A stretch of 64,000 bases of DNA, taken from NCBI RefSeq assembly GCF_000282095.2, contig NZ_AKKC02000004.1, positions 1,798,001 through 1,862,000 on the forward strand. The letters run 5' to 3'. The first letter of the stretch is position 1. Every line of letters begins with the position of its first letter. This DNA is from Rhizobium sp. CF080 (GTDB lineage Bacteria > Pseudomonadota > Alphaproteobacteria > Rhizobiales > Rhizobiaceae). The translations under genes were made by a program, and so were the position numbers. The notes beneath the pieces are model-generated. The model saw only the letters and a program-made list of their open reading frames with translations. It did not search any database and was not told where the DNA came from. This document shows, piece after piece, positions 1 to 9,013 of the stretch.

Positions 1-438
1 AAACTATTGCATTTCCATGTGGAAAAGGCCAGCGCCAGAATGGCGGAGCGCCTTCGCATCGCGGAGGATGACGACGTCACCATTCTTCGGCGCCTATGGA
101 GTATAAACCAGAAGCCCTTTTGCATTGAGACCAGCTATCTCGTCACCAAGCTTGTACCAGATTTGACGGCTGAGGATCTAATCACTGGGCAATCGCTCTA
201 CGCGTTGCTCAAAAGCCGCTATGGATATGAAACAATCAATGCGGACCGAACCATCACCATTTCGTATCTGAACGACCTCGAAAGCCGTCTGCTCGAAATG
301 ACCCCGGGCGCTGCAGTCCTGTCCCTGCGCCTCACCGTCGAAACCAGTGATGGCCAGGCCATCGAGTACATGAACTCGCTGAACAATCCTAAACTGGTCG
401 TCTTTCGGACGAACGAAAAAGACCGGTCAGCACGTTAA
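1..438 (+). CDS. GntR-family regulator, C-terminal UTRA ligand domain (5' end outside window)
   Basis: The reading frame is open from the first base, so the DNA-binding N-terminus lies upstream of the window. The visible 145 or so residues match the UTRA effector domain of HutC-type GntR regulators: an early 'LRRLWSINQKPFCIETSYL' type strand pattern, a middle 'SLYALLKSRYGYE' segment and a closing 'YMNSLNNPKLVVFR' strand. UTRA domains bind small sugars, amino acids or similar effectors and release DNA. It precedes a peptide-type ABC importer by 380 bases on the same strand, so it may regulate that importer. The family call is firm; the effector is unknown. Confidence 0.85.
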   Translation, partial: KLLHFHVEKASARMAERLRIAEDDDVTILRRLWSINQKPFCIETSYLVTKLVPDLTAEDLITGQSLYALLKSRYGYETINADRTITISYLNDLESRLLEMTPGAAVLSLRLTVETSDGQAIEYMNSLNNPKLVVFRTNEKDRSAR

Positions 439-817
439 CATACGACCCCAACGCTCTGGTTTGGTCCGCAACAGGCCCGGCCGGCCTTGCGCATTCGCGC
501 ATCCCCTCACTGCTCAATGCTCGGCGATCTCTACCGATCTCACGCGATTGCCCTCCAGTGGGTGGGGTTTTAGACCAAATCGCGCGTGATTGCCTGCGCG
601 ACCAAAAATTTTGACCGCCCGATAATACCAGCTTGCAATCCAATTTCAACTGGACTACATTTTGGGCTATAAATTCTTGCATAACTATCTGAACTTGACT
701 CCGGGCCACCGTGTCAAGCGGGCGTGAAGGGGTTGCTCGACAAGGGCAGCTACTTCGGCGCTTGGCGCCGCGCGCCTTCTCGCAATAGGAAGTTAGCTAA
801 AGAAGGGGAACTAAAGC
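439..817 (+). other. Intergenic region with a candidate promoter for the ABC importer
   Basis: No convincing gene is seen here; short open frames on the minus strand do not look coding. A possible sigma-70 promoter is TTGCAA at 633-638 and TACATT at 656-661 with a 17-base spacer, about 150 bases upstream of the binding-protein gene. A purine-rich Shine-Dalgarno (AAGGGGAA) sits close before the start at 818. The promoter is a pattern match only. Confidence 0.35.
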
Positions 818-2344
818 ATGAATATCTCTCGTCGTGGTTTCGTAGGCGGTTCGCTTACACTTCCATTTGTCGGAATGGCCGCCAAGACCGCGTTGGCGCA
901 GACGCCCGGCAAGTATCTTCGTTATGGCCTCAACAATTTTCCGGCCAACCTGACGCCATGGGTGAATGCCGGCGCCGCCGCCGGCACGTTCATGAGCCTT
1001 GTCCACAGGGGCCTGTTCTCATTTGCCCCGGATGGAAGTCTGCAGGGAGAGCTTGCCGAGAGTTTTGAAAATGACGGCAACAAGGTCTTCACGTTCAAGC
1101 TGCGCAAGGCGACCTATCACGACGGTCAGCCGCTGTTGGCAGAAGACGTAAAGTGGACGTTGGAACAGGTCGCAGCCAAGGATTCGACTGCTTACTTCCG
1201 CGCTCAGTTTCAGGAAGTCGCCTCGATCGAGACTCCGGATGAGCGGACCGTCAAGGTCATCATGAAAAACCCGTCGGTGACGGTGACCCAACTCCTGGCG
1301 ACATACTATATGCCGATCCTGAAAAAGGGGACGACGAAGGAAAACAACGCCAACGGGACGGGTCCCTTCAAGCTCGTCAACATTGAGCGTGGCTCCTACA
1401 TCGACGTCGAAGCCTTCGACAAGTATTACAAGCCGGGCCTGCCGAAAGTTTCGAAGATCCGGCTGCAGGCATTTCCGGACGAAAACCTGCGTGTCGCGGC
1501 CCTCCAGACAGGTGACATTGACATGACGGAATACGCCCCATGGTGGGCGATCGACAACCTTGAGAAAGATCCCAATCTCAAGCTGGATACGACACCGGGC
1601 GCCTTCATGTACCTGATGTTCAACGGCACGCAGGGGCCGATGGCCAACCCACGCGTTCGCCAGGCTGTTGCCTTCGCGATGAAGCGTGAGGCCATGGTCC
1701 AGGCGGCATTCTATGGGCACGGTGAACCCCTGAGGGGCCTGCCTTTCTACAAGGGCACTCCCTATTTCGATGCCACGCGCTCGAACTTCTGGACCGAAGA
1801 CCTGGCGAGGGCCAAGGCACTCCTGTCGGAAGCCGGCTTTCCGAACGGATTTTCGTGCAATCTCCTTTCAGCATCCGATGTGGCGATCCAGAAGGCCACT
1901 GCCGAGGTTGTACAGCAGGGTCTGGCGACAATCGGCATCCAGGCGCAGCTCAACCTTCCAGACTTTGCGACACGTGTTTCGCTCGGCAACAAGGGTCAGT
2001 TCGATATCGGCGTGAACGGAACCGCTTGCGACAACAATGACCCGGACGGGATCACATCCATCGTCGACGATTCCCTGTCGCCCGCCTATACCCGCAGCCT
2101 CAACATCAAGACGCCGGGCCTGGCTGAGATGTTGGCCAAGGGTCGTGGGGAAAGCAATCTCGAGGCCCGCAAGGGTATCTATGCCGAGGTCGAAAAACTC
2201 GTCTACCAAAACACCCCCTATGTGGGCCTGACCTGGCGCAACCAGTCCTATGCGCTGCGCAAGAATGTCCAGGGCTTCAACAACCTTCCCGGAGCGCTCA
2301 CATTCTTCTCCGGAAGAACCCTGGAGAGCACGTCGCTTAGTTAA
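818..2344 (+). CDS. ABC transporter substrate-binding protein, family 5 (peptide/nickel type)
   Basis: A periplasmic solute-binding protein of 508 residues, the usual size for the DppA/OppA (SBP_bac_5) family. The N-terminus has a twin-arginine signal (SRRGFVGG, Arg5-Arg6) followed by a hydrophobic stretch and a likely cleavage after ALA at about residue 27, so it is probably Tat-exported. Family patterns follow, such as 'HDGQPLLAEDVKWTLE' near residue 100 and 'NPRVRQAVAFAMKREAM' near residue 280. It captures a substrate, a peptide or other compound, and delivers it to the permeases encoded downstream. The start at 818 has a good ribosome-binding site. The substrate cannot be read from the sequence. 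Confidence 0.9.
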   Translation: MNISRRGFVGGSLTLPFVGMAAKTALAQTPGKYLRYGLNNFPANLTPWVNAGAAAGTFMSLVHRGLFSFAPDGSLQGELAESFENDGNKVFTFKLRKATYHDGQPLLAEDVKWTLEQVAAKDSTAYFRAQFQEVASIETPDERTVKVIMKNPSVTVTQLLATYYMPILKKGTTKENNANGTGPFKLVNIERGSYIDVEAFDKYYKPGLPKVSKIRLQAFPDENLRVAALQTGDIDMTEYAPWWAIDNLEKDPNLKLDTTPGAFMYLMFNGTQGPMANPRVRQAVAFAMKREAMVQAAFYGHGEPLRGLPFYKGTPYFDATRSNFWTEDLARAKALLSEAGFPNGFSCNLLSASDVAIQKATAEVVQQGLATIGIQAQLNLPDFATRVSLGNKGQFDIGVNGTACDNNDPDGITSIVDDSLSPAYTRSLNIKTPGLAEMLAKGRGESNLEARKGIYAEVEKLVYQNTPYVGLTWRNQSYALRKNVQGFNNLPGALTFFSGRTLESTSLS

Positions 2345-2354
2345 CGAGGCGTCG

Positions 2355-2390
2355 GGCGGCCGGCTACTGCCGGTCGCCTGATTTGTTTTC
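2355..2390 (+). terminator. Hairpin after the binding-protein gene
   Basis: Two 9-base arms (2355-2363 and 2370-2378, one G-T pair) around a 6-base loop are followed by a T-rich run. It lies between the binding-protein gene and the first permease gene. Such a partial terminator or mRNA-stabilising hairpin usually makes the binding protein more abundant than the membrane parts. Confidence 0.6.
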
Positions 2391-2446
2391 GGCATTATCT
2401 TTCGGATGCCCAGGATCTGCCGACGTCTGTTATCTAGGAAAGCATT

Positions 2447-3397
2447 ATGGTCTGGTTTGTAAAACGCTTGCTGATTTCAATCCTGCTGGTCTGGATTGTC
2501 GGAAGCGTCGTCTTCTCCATCATCTACCTCGTTCCGGGCGACCCCGCGGAACTCCTTCTTTCGCAAAGTGGCTCCGCACCAGATCCGGCAACTGTTGCCG
2601 CCTTGCGCACCCAGCTCGGTCTCGATCAGCCCTTCCTCCAACAATACCTGCAGGCCTGGAAGGGTTTTGTGCACGGCAACTTCGGATATTCGCTGCGTGA
2701 CGAAGCCTCCGTGGGAGCCGAAATCGCCAAGCGCTTGCCGCGCACATTCGAACTGATCGGTGCAGCCGCGTTGATCAGCGCCCTCGTTGGTATCCCTTTC
2801 GGGGTGGCTGCGGCACTTTCGAGAAGCATGTGGATCGATCGTGTCCTCAGCGCCATTGCCGGTCTTGGCATTTCCATTCCAATCTATGTCGTTGGAACAG
2901 GTATTCTTTACCTTTTGGCGCAGTATTGGCGGCTGGTACCTGCCGGCGGCTTCGTAAACTTCAGCGAAGATCCTGTTCAGCATCTGATATTGCTGATCAT
3001 GCCAGCAACCACGATCGCGGTCGGGCTTTCAGCGACGATTTTCCGGATTACGCGCACTGCCGTTCTAGAGATTGCGCTGAAGGACTATATTCGTACCGCA
3101 CGCGCCAAGGGTGTGTCACGACCCCGGACGATGATTCACCATGTCGTCCGCAATGCGCTACTGCCGATAACCACAGTCTTCGGGCTGCAACTTGGTGGGC
3201 TCTTGGGCGGCACAGTCCTCGTGGAATACGTCTTCAACTGGCCGGGCCTTTCGTCGTTGCTCGTGTCTTCTGTCAACTACCGGGACTACCCGATGGTGGT
3301 TGGCATCATCATGACGATTTCGATCGTCTTTGTGCTCCTCAATTTGCTGATCGATATCCTTTACGGAGTGCTCGATCCCAGGAGCCGCGTCGCATGA
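2447..3397 (+). CDS. ABC transporter permease, DppB type
   Basis: An inner-membrane permease of 316 residues, the typical DppB length. It starts with a membrane segment, 'FVKRLLISILLVWIVGSVVFSI', has the DppB-type early motif 'LVPGDPAE' near residue 29, and carries the EAA-like coupling loop 'YIRTARAKGVSRPRTMIHHVVRNAL' near residue 205 that docks the ATPase. It would form the translocation pore with the permease half of the next gene. Its stop codon overlaps the start of that gene (ATGA), which indicates translational coupling within the operon. Confidence 0.92.
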   Translation: MVWFVKRLLISILLVWIVGSVVFSIIYLVPGDPAELLLSQSGSAPDPATVAALRTQLGLDQPFLQQYLQAWKGFVHGNFGYSLRDEASVGAEIAKRLPRTFELIGAAALISALVGIPFGVAAALSRSMWIDRVLSAIAGLGISIPIYVVGTGILYLLAQYWRLVPAGGFVNFSEDPVQHLILLIMPATTIAVGLSATIFRITRTAVLEIALKDYIRTARAKGVSRPRTMIHHVVRNALLPITTVFGLQLGGLLGGTVLVEYVFNWPGLSSLLVSSVNYRDYPMVVGIIMTISIVFVLLNLLIDILYGVLDPRSRVA

Positions 3398-5208
3398 AGC
3401 CCGGACTTGTCTTCAGTATTGTTGCGCTGACCCTCCTTGTCGCTGCAGCCTTTTGCGGCCCACTCATCCTGAGAGCCGACCCGATTGCCATGGATTTTAC
3501 GGGCCGCTTTGGCCCGATGTCCGCTTCGCACTGGCTCGGACAGGACGATTTCGGTCGCGACGTCCTAGTGCGGCTTCTTCATGGCGTGCGCGTGTCCTTG
3601 ACGATCGCAGTGATCGCGACGCTGATTGCCGCTGCCATCGGGACGGTGCTTGGACTTCTTGCAGGCTATTACAAAGGGATTGCAGCCGTTCTCGCATTGA
3701 GGGGATCAGATGTCATGCTCTGTTTCCCGCCCTTGCTGGTTGCCCTGCTGGTCGTGACGATCGCGGGTCCGGGGCTCACGACACTGATTGGGGTACTTTC
3801 CGTTGTTTTCGTACCCACTTTCGTGCGGGTCGTTTACTCCGGCGTTCTTGGTATCCGCGAACAGGAATTCGTCGAAGCCATGCGGGCGCTCGGGGTGCGC
3901 AGCTCCTTTATCATGTTCCGCACGATATTGCCGAACATTATCGGGCCGCTTCTGGTCCAATGTAGCATCGCCATGGCGACGGCTGTTCTCATGGAATCAG
4001 GCCTCTCCTTTCTAGGTCTCGGTGTTCCGCCACCGGAATCATCGCTCGGTCTCATGGTAGCGTCCGCGCGTATGTCTATGTATCAGGCTCCGCATCTCCT
4101 CATTTGGCCAGCTGCGGCGCTTACCTTCATCGTCCTCGTCATGAATGCGCTTTGCGACGGTCTGCGTGACCACTTCGACCCAAGGCCGAGACTCAGAGCC
4201 CGAGCGATAATCGAGCCGCGGTTGTCACATGCGGCGGATGCGAATCGCGACGCCTGTCTTTTGGTGAATGACCTGTCGGTCACGATTACCAACGATAAAG
4301 CTCCCCTTTATGCGGTGCGCAATGTCTCTTTATCGATCTGTAGCGGCGAAATCGTTGCGCTGGTCGGTGAGAGCGGATCCGGCAAATCGCTGCTCAGCCT
4401 GTCGGTCATGGGCCTGCTTCCCGAGGGGGTTGCAGCGCGGTCGGGCAGTATCCAGATCGAGCGCGAAGAAATCCTCGGGCTTAGCGAAGGCGAGCTCTTG
4501 AAGCGTCGCGGGCGCAAGCTCGCCATGATATTCCAGGATCCGTCGAGCAGCCTCAACCCGGTCAAGAAGATCGGCTTCCAGCTGGCGGAAGCATTGCAAG
4601 CCCATGCGAAGATGACCCGCAAGCAGGTTTCGCACGCCGTCGTCGACCTCCTTTCATCTGTCGGGATCGCGGATCCCGCCCGTCGTGCTCGTGTGTACCC
4701 GCACGAAATGTCCGGCGGAATGAAGCAGCGCGTCATGATTGCGATGGCGTTGGCCAACCAGCCTAAGCTCTTGATTGCGGACGAACCGACAACGGCGCTC
4801 GATGTGACAATTCAGGCGCAGGTCCTCGATCTCATCCGCAAACGCCGGGATGAGGGTGATCTCGCGATCCTGTTTGTGACGCATAGCCTTGGTGTCGTCC
4901 GCGAAATTGCTGACCGGGTGATGGTCATGTATGCCGGGGAAATTCTGGAAGAAGGACCGGTCGGAGATGTCTTCCACAAACCCAAACACCCGTACACCAT
5001 GGCTCTCCTAAAGAGCTATCCCAAGGAGTTCGGCCCCGCGCCCGTTGGTATTCCAGGCTCCGTTTCGCCGCCGCATCATCTACCACCCGGTTGTTCGTTT
5101 GCCCCGAGATGTCCGCTTTGCCTTCCCGACTGTGAAAGACAGCGACCTTCCTTGGTCAGCATTGAAGTCGACCGCAAAACCCGGTGTATTCGTTGGGAGG
5201 AACTATGA
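3394..5208 (+). CDS. Fused ABC permease (DppC type) and ATPase (DppD type)
   Basis: One uninterrupted frame of 604 residues joins two proteins that are usually separate. Residues 1 to about 270 are a DppC permease: a first membrane helix, then 'HWLGQDDFGRDV', and the coupling loop 'FVEAMRALGVRSSFIMFRTIL'. After a short charged linker, a complete peptide-type ATPase follows, with Walker A GESGSGKS near residue 325, signature MSGGMKQR near 439, Walker B LLIADEP near 459 and the C-terminal oligopeptide-transporter motif 'GCSFAPRCPLC'. No stop or frameshift separates the halves. It couples to DppB before it and overlaps the next ATPase gene by ATGA. The fusion is seen directly; similar fusions are known in rhizobial peptide-type importers. 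Confidence 0.93.
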   Translation: MKPGLVFSIVALTLLVAAAFCGPLILRADPIAMDFTGRFGPMSASHWLGQDDFGRDVLVRLLHGVRVSLTIAVIATLIAAAIGTVLGLLAGYYKGIAAVLALRGSDVMLCFPPLLVALLVVTIAGPGLTTLIGVLSVVFVPTFVRVVYSGVLGIREQEFVEAMRALGVRSSFIMFRTILPNIIGPLLVQCSIAMATAVLMESGLSFLGLGVPPPESSLGLMVASARMSMYQAPHLLIWPAAALTFIVLVMNALCDGLRDHFDPRPRLRARAIIEPRLSHAADANRDACLLVNDLSVTITNDKAPLYAVRNVSLSICSGEIVALVGESGSGKSLLSLSVMGLLPEGVAARSGSIQIEREEILGLSEGELLKRRGRKLAMIFQDPSSSLNPVKKIGFQLAEALQAHAKMTRKQVSHAVVDLLSSVGIADPARRARVYPHEMSGGMKQRVMIAMALANQPKLLIADEPTTALDVTIQAQVLDLIRKRRDEGDLAILFVTHSLGVVREIADRVMVMYAGEILEEGPVGDVFHKPKHPYTMALLKSYPKEFGPAPVGIPGSVSPPHHLPPGCSFAPRCPLCLPDCERQRPSLVSIEVDRKTRCIRWEEL

Positions 5209-6206
5209 CCATTCCGCTGATCGAGGCCTCGTGCCTGGAAAAAACCTTTGGATCGTCGCAGTTCCTGTCCGCCAAAAAACCGGTCAGAGCTGTCTCCGAT
5301 GTGTCCATCACCATCAACCGCGGCGAGGCAGTCGGGCTGGTCGGCGAAAGTGGCTCCGGCAAAAGCACAATCGGACGGCTTCTCCTCAATCTCATCCCTC
5401 TGAGCGGTGGCTCGGTGACCTTCGACGGTGAGACGCTCGACGGCATGAACAAGACTGATTTGCGCCGACTTCGTCAACGGATGCAGATTATTTTCCAGGA
5501 TCCTTATTCGAGCTTTGATCCAAGGCGTCGGATCGGTTCGCAAATCAACGATGCCTTGAAGCTCCATACCCGCAAGAGCAGAAGCGAACGCGAAAGCCGG
5601 ATTGCGGATCTCCTAGTTCAGGTCGGACTTCGTCCGGAACACGCCCAAAGGTTTCCGCACGAGTTCAGCGGCGGCCAACGTCAACGCATCGGGATTGCCC
5701 GCGCCCTTGCGACGGAGCCAGACTTCATTGTCGCCGACGAGCCGGTTTCCGCCCTTGATGTATCCGTTCAGGCTCAAATTCTCGCACTGCTTATTGAGTT
5801 GCGGGAGACGTTGAACCTGACCCTTCTGTTCATCAGCCATGACCTACTGGTCGTGAAGCACTTGTGCAACCGGGTGGTTGTACTTTATCTTGGTCGGATC
5901 ATGGAGGAAGGTTCGGTGGAGGCCGTGTTCTCCAACCCCCGTCACCCGTATACAGCCGTTTTGCTGAGCGCCATCCCTAGGGTTGATGCGGATATCAGGC
6001 CGGTCCTGAGGATCGCGCTTCGTGGCGATCCACCCAGCCCTGCGAATCCTCCAAGTGGCTGCGTGTTTCGCACACGTTGCCCTTTCGCGATTGAGGCTTG
6101 TTCGTTGGCGCGTCCGGCGCTCAGGGAAGTGAGCGGTGGTCACCGGATCGCCTGCATACGGGACGATATCTCATTTTCAGGACTACGCGCCGGCACTCAA
6201 ATGTAA
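5205..6206 (+). CDS. ABC transporter ATP-binding protein, DppF type
   Basis: A cytoplasmic ATPase of 333 residues that would pair with the ATPase domain of the preceding fused protein to power peptide-type import. It shows Walker A GESGSGKST, signature 'FSGGQRQRIGIARAL', Walker B 'FIVADEPVSALDV' and the family's C-terminal cysteine motif 'GCVFRTRCPFAIEAC'. The start at 5205 follows a GGAGG ribosome-binding site and overlaps the previous stop codon. It is the last gene of the importer operon. Confidence 0.92.
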   Translation: MTIPLIEASCLEKTFGSSQFLSAKKPVRAVSDVSITINRGEAVGLVGESGSGKSTIGRLLLNLIPLSGGSVTFDGETLDGMNKTDLRRLRQRMQIIFQDPYSSFDPRRRIGSQINDALKLHTRKSRSERESRIADLLVQVGLRPEHAQRFPHEFSGGQRQRIGIARALATEPDFIVADEPVSALDVSVQAQILALLIELRETLNLTLLFISHDLLVVKHLCNRVVVLYLGRIMEEGSVEAVFSNPRHPYTAVLLSAIPRVDADIRPVLRIALRGDPPSPANPPSGCVFRTRCPFAIEACSLARPALREVSGGHRIACIRDDISFSGLRAGTQM

Positions 6207-6704
6207 TCCATGAGGTTCCAGTTGAGCAATGTAGTCGAGCGCCTCCTCGGGCCGCTCTGCTTGTGGGTGAGGACGACGCACTCTTTGCACGCAACCGTCC
6301 GGCGTCCCGCCGACTAACACCCCCAACCTCCAACTTAAGGAGGATCCACACACAATCCGAGCAGGTCGCTCCATCTCGTTGGGGATGATCCGAGAAAGCT
6401 CCTGGCTGGGTGATGTAAGGCTAAATCCGCAAGAGTCTTTTGGGACAGATGCGGTTGGATCAGATGGCCTTCCATGCGAGTTCTCGGTGCGATTGTCCAG
6501 GCCTGATGCGATCGATGCTCGACTGTCGGAATGACCTGGTGTTGTGCCGCTGCATAGGAGCGAAGCTTGTCAGCGACGATGCGCTTCTTGGCGCCGGTTA
6601 CGATCCCGATACTGTTGGACAGCTCGGCAGGTGGTGTTCCCGATCCCTAGCATCGTCTTCGGAAGTTCCTCTACCCGTGCACTAGGTAGCCGTGTCATGC
6701 AGCG
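6207..6704. other. Non-coding gap with mobile-element debris
   Basis: Nearly 500 bases between the convergent ABC importer and the aldehyde dehydrogenase gene hold no intact gene. The only recognisable content is the IS6-type transposase fragment described separately. Short open frames on both strands show no family pattern. Confidence 0.6.
6480..6600 (-). pseudogene. Fragment of an IS6-family transposase
   Basis: Read on the minus strand, about 30 residues match the C-terminal catalytic part of IS6/IS240 transposases: 'VADKLRSYAAAQHQVIP' then 'VEHRSHQ'. In the family this is followed by a 'GLNNRAENSH' segment. Here the matching residues (LDNRTENSH) appear only in another frame, which implies a single-base deletion near position 6500. 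No start, no N-terminal domain and no terminal inverted repeats are seen, so this is a dead remnant of an old insertion. Confidence 0.65.
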
Positions 6705-8153
6705 CTAAAAGGGAAATCGTTGCTTAGCGTCTTCAATCGTCAACCACCGCAAATCCGTGAACTCGGCGATTGCTGCCTTACCGCCAAAACGTCCCCATCC
6801 CGACGAATTCACCCCACCGAATGGCATCTGGGGTTCATCGGCGACGGTGGGGCCATTAATGTGGCAAATCCCCGACTTGACGCGGGCGGCCAACTTGAGC
6901 GCCTTCGTGACATTCTGGGTGTAGATCGACGCTGAAAGACCGTATTCCGTGTCGTTGGCTACTTCGACCGCCTCTTCGGCATCTTCCACCCGGATCACCG
7001 GTTTGACCGGACCAAACGATTCCTCGCGGTAGATGCGCATGTCGGCAGTGACGTTATCGATAACCGTTGCCTCCACCACCGTGCCATTTCGTCGGCCCCC
7101 TGCCAGAATTGTTGCGCCTTTCGAGACGGCGTCGGAAATGATCTCGTCCATCTTCTCTGCCGCTTCCGGACTGACCAACGCTCCCAAAACATTGGCACCG
7201 GTAGGATCGCCAGCGGGCAATTTCGCAGCTTTCTCTGCAAGCGCGCTGACAAATCGATCAGCGATGTTCTTCGTCACAATGATCCGCTCGGTGGACATGC
7301 AGATCTGGCCCATGTTCAAGTAGGCGCCGAAAACGGCCCCATTCACAGCACCTTCCACATCCGCATCATCCAGCACGATGAAAGGAGCTTTACCGCCCAA
7401 TTCCAGAAGGCTGGGCTTCAACTCCTCGGCGCAGAGCTTTGCGACAATCCGACCGACTTTCGTCGAGCCGGTGAAATTCACTCTTTTCACCTCAGGTGCC
7501 CGAACAAGCGCCTCGACGACATCGCTGGCGTCCTCCGGTGCGTTGGTGATCACGTTAATGACGCCCGGCGGCAGCCCGGCGTCATTCAAAACTTTACCAA
7601 TCATCACATGGGTCGCGGGGCACATTTCCGAGGCCTTCAGTATCACCGGGTTGCCGCATGCAAGCGGCATCGCCAATGCTCGCGTTCCTAAGATCACTGC
7701 GGCATTCCAAGGTGCAATGCCCAGGCAGACACCGGCCGGCTGACGAACGGCCAAAGCCAGGGAGTCCGGTTTATCCGTAGGAATGACTTCGCCGGAAATC
7801 TGCGTAGTCATAGAAGCCGCCTCGCGCAACATCTTGGCGGCAACCACTACATTGAAGCCCGCCCATCCACTCGTTGCGCCCGTTTCGGCAATCGTCAGGG
7901 CAACGAAATCCTTGATGCGTGCCTCCATCAGATCGGCGGCTTTCAAAAGCAGCTTGCGCCGCTCGTGGGGTCCGGTTGCGGCCCAGTCCGTAAACGCAGA
8001 GTGAGCCGCAGCCACCGCTCTCAACGCATCTTCGATCGACGCGGCAGCCACCGTGGAGGCAACTTCGTTGTTATAGGGATTTATACGGCTAAAGGTCCTG
8101 TTTCCCTTGGCCGCGGCGCTTCTACCAGAGATCAGAAGTTCGGCGTTCATCAT
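6705..8153 (-). CDS. NAD(P)-dependent aldehyde dehydrogenase
   Basis: A cytosolic enzyme of 482 residues, standard for the ALDH superfamily. It has the catalytic cysteine in GQICMSTER (about residue 285), the general base glutamate in LELGGK (about 251) and the oxyanion asparagine in APWN (about 150). The overall look is that of salicylaldehyde/vanillin dehydrogenase-type ALDHs. In this ring-cleavage operon it could oxidise an aromatic aldehyde or the semialdehyde made by the extradiol dioxygenase. The start at 8153 has AAGGAGG five bases upstream; a second ATG follows at once. It is the last gene of the operon. Confidence 0.9.
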   Translation of the reverse strand: MMNAELLISGRSAAAKGNRTFSRINPYNNEVASTVAAASIEDALRAVAAAHSAFTDWAATGPHERRKLLLKAADLMEARIKDFVALTIAETGATSGWAGFNVVVAAKMLREAASMTTQISGEVIPTDKPDSLALAVRQPAGVCLGIAPWNAAVILGTRALAMPLACGNPVILKASEMCPATHVMIGKVLNDAGLPPGVINVITNAPEDASDVVEALVRAPEVKRVNFTGSTKVGRIVAKLCAEELKPSLLELGGKAPFIVLDDADVEGAVNGAVFGAYLNMGQICMSTERIIVTKNIADRFVSALAEKAAKLPAGDPTGANVLGALVSPEAAEKMDEIISDAVSKGATILAGGRRNGTVVEATVIDNVTADMRIYREESFGPVKPVIRVEDAEEAVEVANDTEYGLSASIYTQNVTKALKLAARVKSGICHINGPTVADEPQMPFGGVNSSGWGRFGGKAAIAEFTDLRWLTIEDAKQRFPF

Positions 8154-8163
8154 TATGTCCTCC

Positions 8164-9012
8164 TTATTCCGAGATAAACCGATTTTCGATTGCGCCAAGG
8201 GCGTCGATCTCAATCCGGACGATATCGCCTGGCTTCATGAATGTTTCGGTCGCAATTCCCACGTTCGACGGCGTTCCGGTGACGATGATATCGCCCGGTT
8301 CGAGGGTCATCACAGTCGAGAGATATGCGATCTGAACCCAGATGTTGTAAATCATGTCGCCGGTCGACGTCCGCTGCCGCTCCTCTCCGTTCAGCGAAAG
8401 CGTCAATGTCAGATCATGCGGATCAACAATCTCGTCATCGGTCGTGATCCACGGCCCGATCGGGCCGTGCGTATCGAAGCTCTTGCCCAGCGTGTAGGTG
8501 GGCGAGCGGAACTGCCAGTCGCGGGCGGTCACATCATTGGCCACGAAATAGCCCGCGATAACGGAACGCGCATCTTCATGGCTGACATGCCGGCACCGCG
8601 TGCCGATGATGAAGCCCAGTTCGGCCTCATAGTCGACCTTTTCCGACACCTTTGGAATGACCACGTCGTCGAAGGGGCCGTTGATACACGACACCTGCTT
8701 GTTAAACCAGAGCTGCGACTTGGGCATCGGTATACCGGCGGCGGCGGCCTCCTCGGCATGCGCCTTATAGTTCATGCCGATGGCCAGGAACTTGCGCGGA
8801 TCGTCGATTGGCGCCAGCAGTCGAACATCAGATAGCGGAACGCGTGGCGCATCGGCCTTTTCAATGGCCGGCCGCAATTCATGCAGCCGATCGATCAGAT
8901 GTCGCATCGAGCCATTTAGACCCGGCGCCACCGCGCTCAGGTCGATGACGTGATCACCGTCCACTCGGCCGAGCCGCGTTTCTCCTTCGACTGCAAATCT
9001 GGCGAGTTTCAT
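8164..9012 (-). CDS. Fumarylacetoacetate hydrolase family protein
   Basis: A 282-residue enzyme of the FAH superfamily, which hydrolyses, hydrates or decarboxylates diketo acids made after ring cleavage. The metal-binding residues are in 'VDYEAELGFIIG', and other family marks are 'GKSFDTHGPIGPW' and 'IVTGTPSNVG' near the end. It lies between an acetoacetate-decarboxylase-like gene (1 base away) and the aldehyde dehydrogenase, so it probably processes the product of the extradiol dioxygenase. Exact activity (hydrolase, hydratase or decarboxylase) cannot be read from the sequence. Confidence 0.9.
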   Translation of the reverse strand: MKLARFAVEGETRLGRVDGDHVIDLSAVAPGLNGSMRHLIDRLHELRPAIEKADAPRVPLSDVRLLAPIDDPRKFLAIGMNYKAHAEEAAAAGIPMPKSQLWFNKQVSCINGPFDDVVIPKVSEKVDYEAELGFIIGTRCRHVSHEDARSVIAGYFVANDVTARDWQFRSPTYTLGKSFDTHGPIGPWITTDDEIVDPHDLTLTLSLNGEERQRTSTGDMIYNIWVQIAYLSTVMTLEPGDIIVTGTPSNVGIATETFMKPGDIVRIEIDALGAIENRFISE

Positions 9013-9013
9013 G

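Noticed and set aside
2830..3393. Extended N-terminus of the fused permease-ATPase frame
   Set aside because: This part overlaps the DppB-type gene, lacks membrane helices and has no ribosome-binding site. The ATG at 3394 overlaps the previous stop and starts a proper membrane helix.
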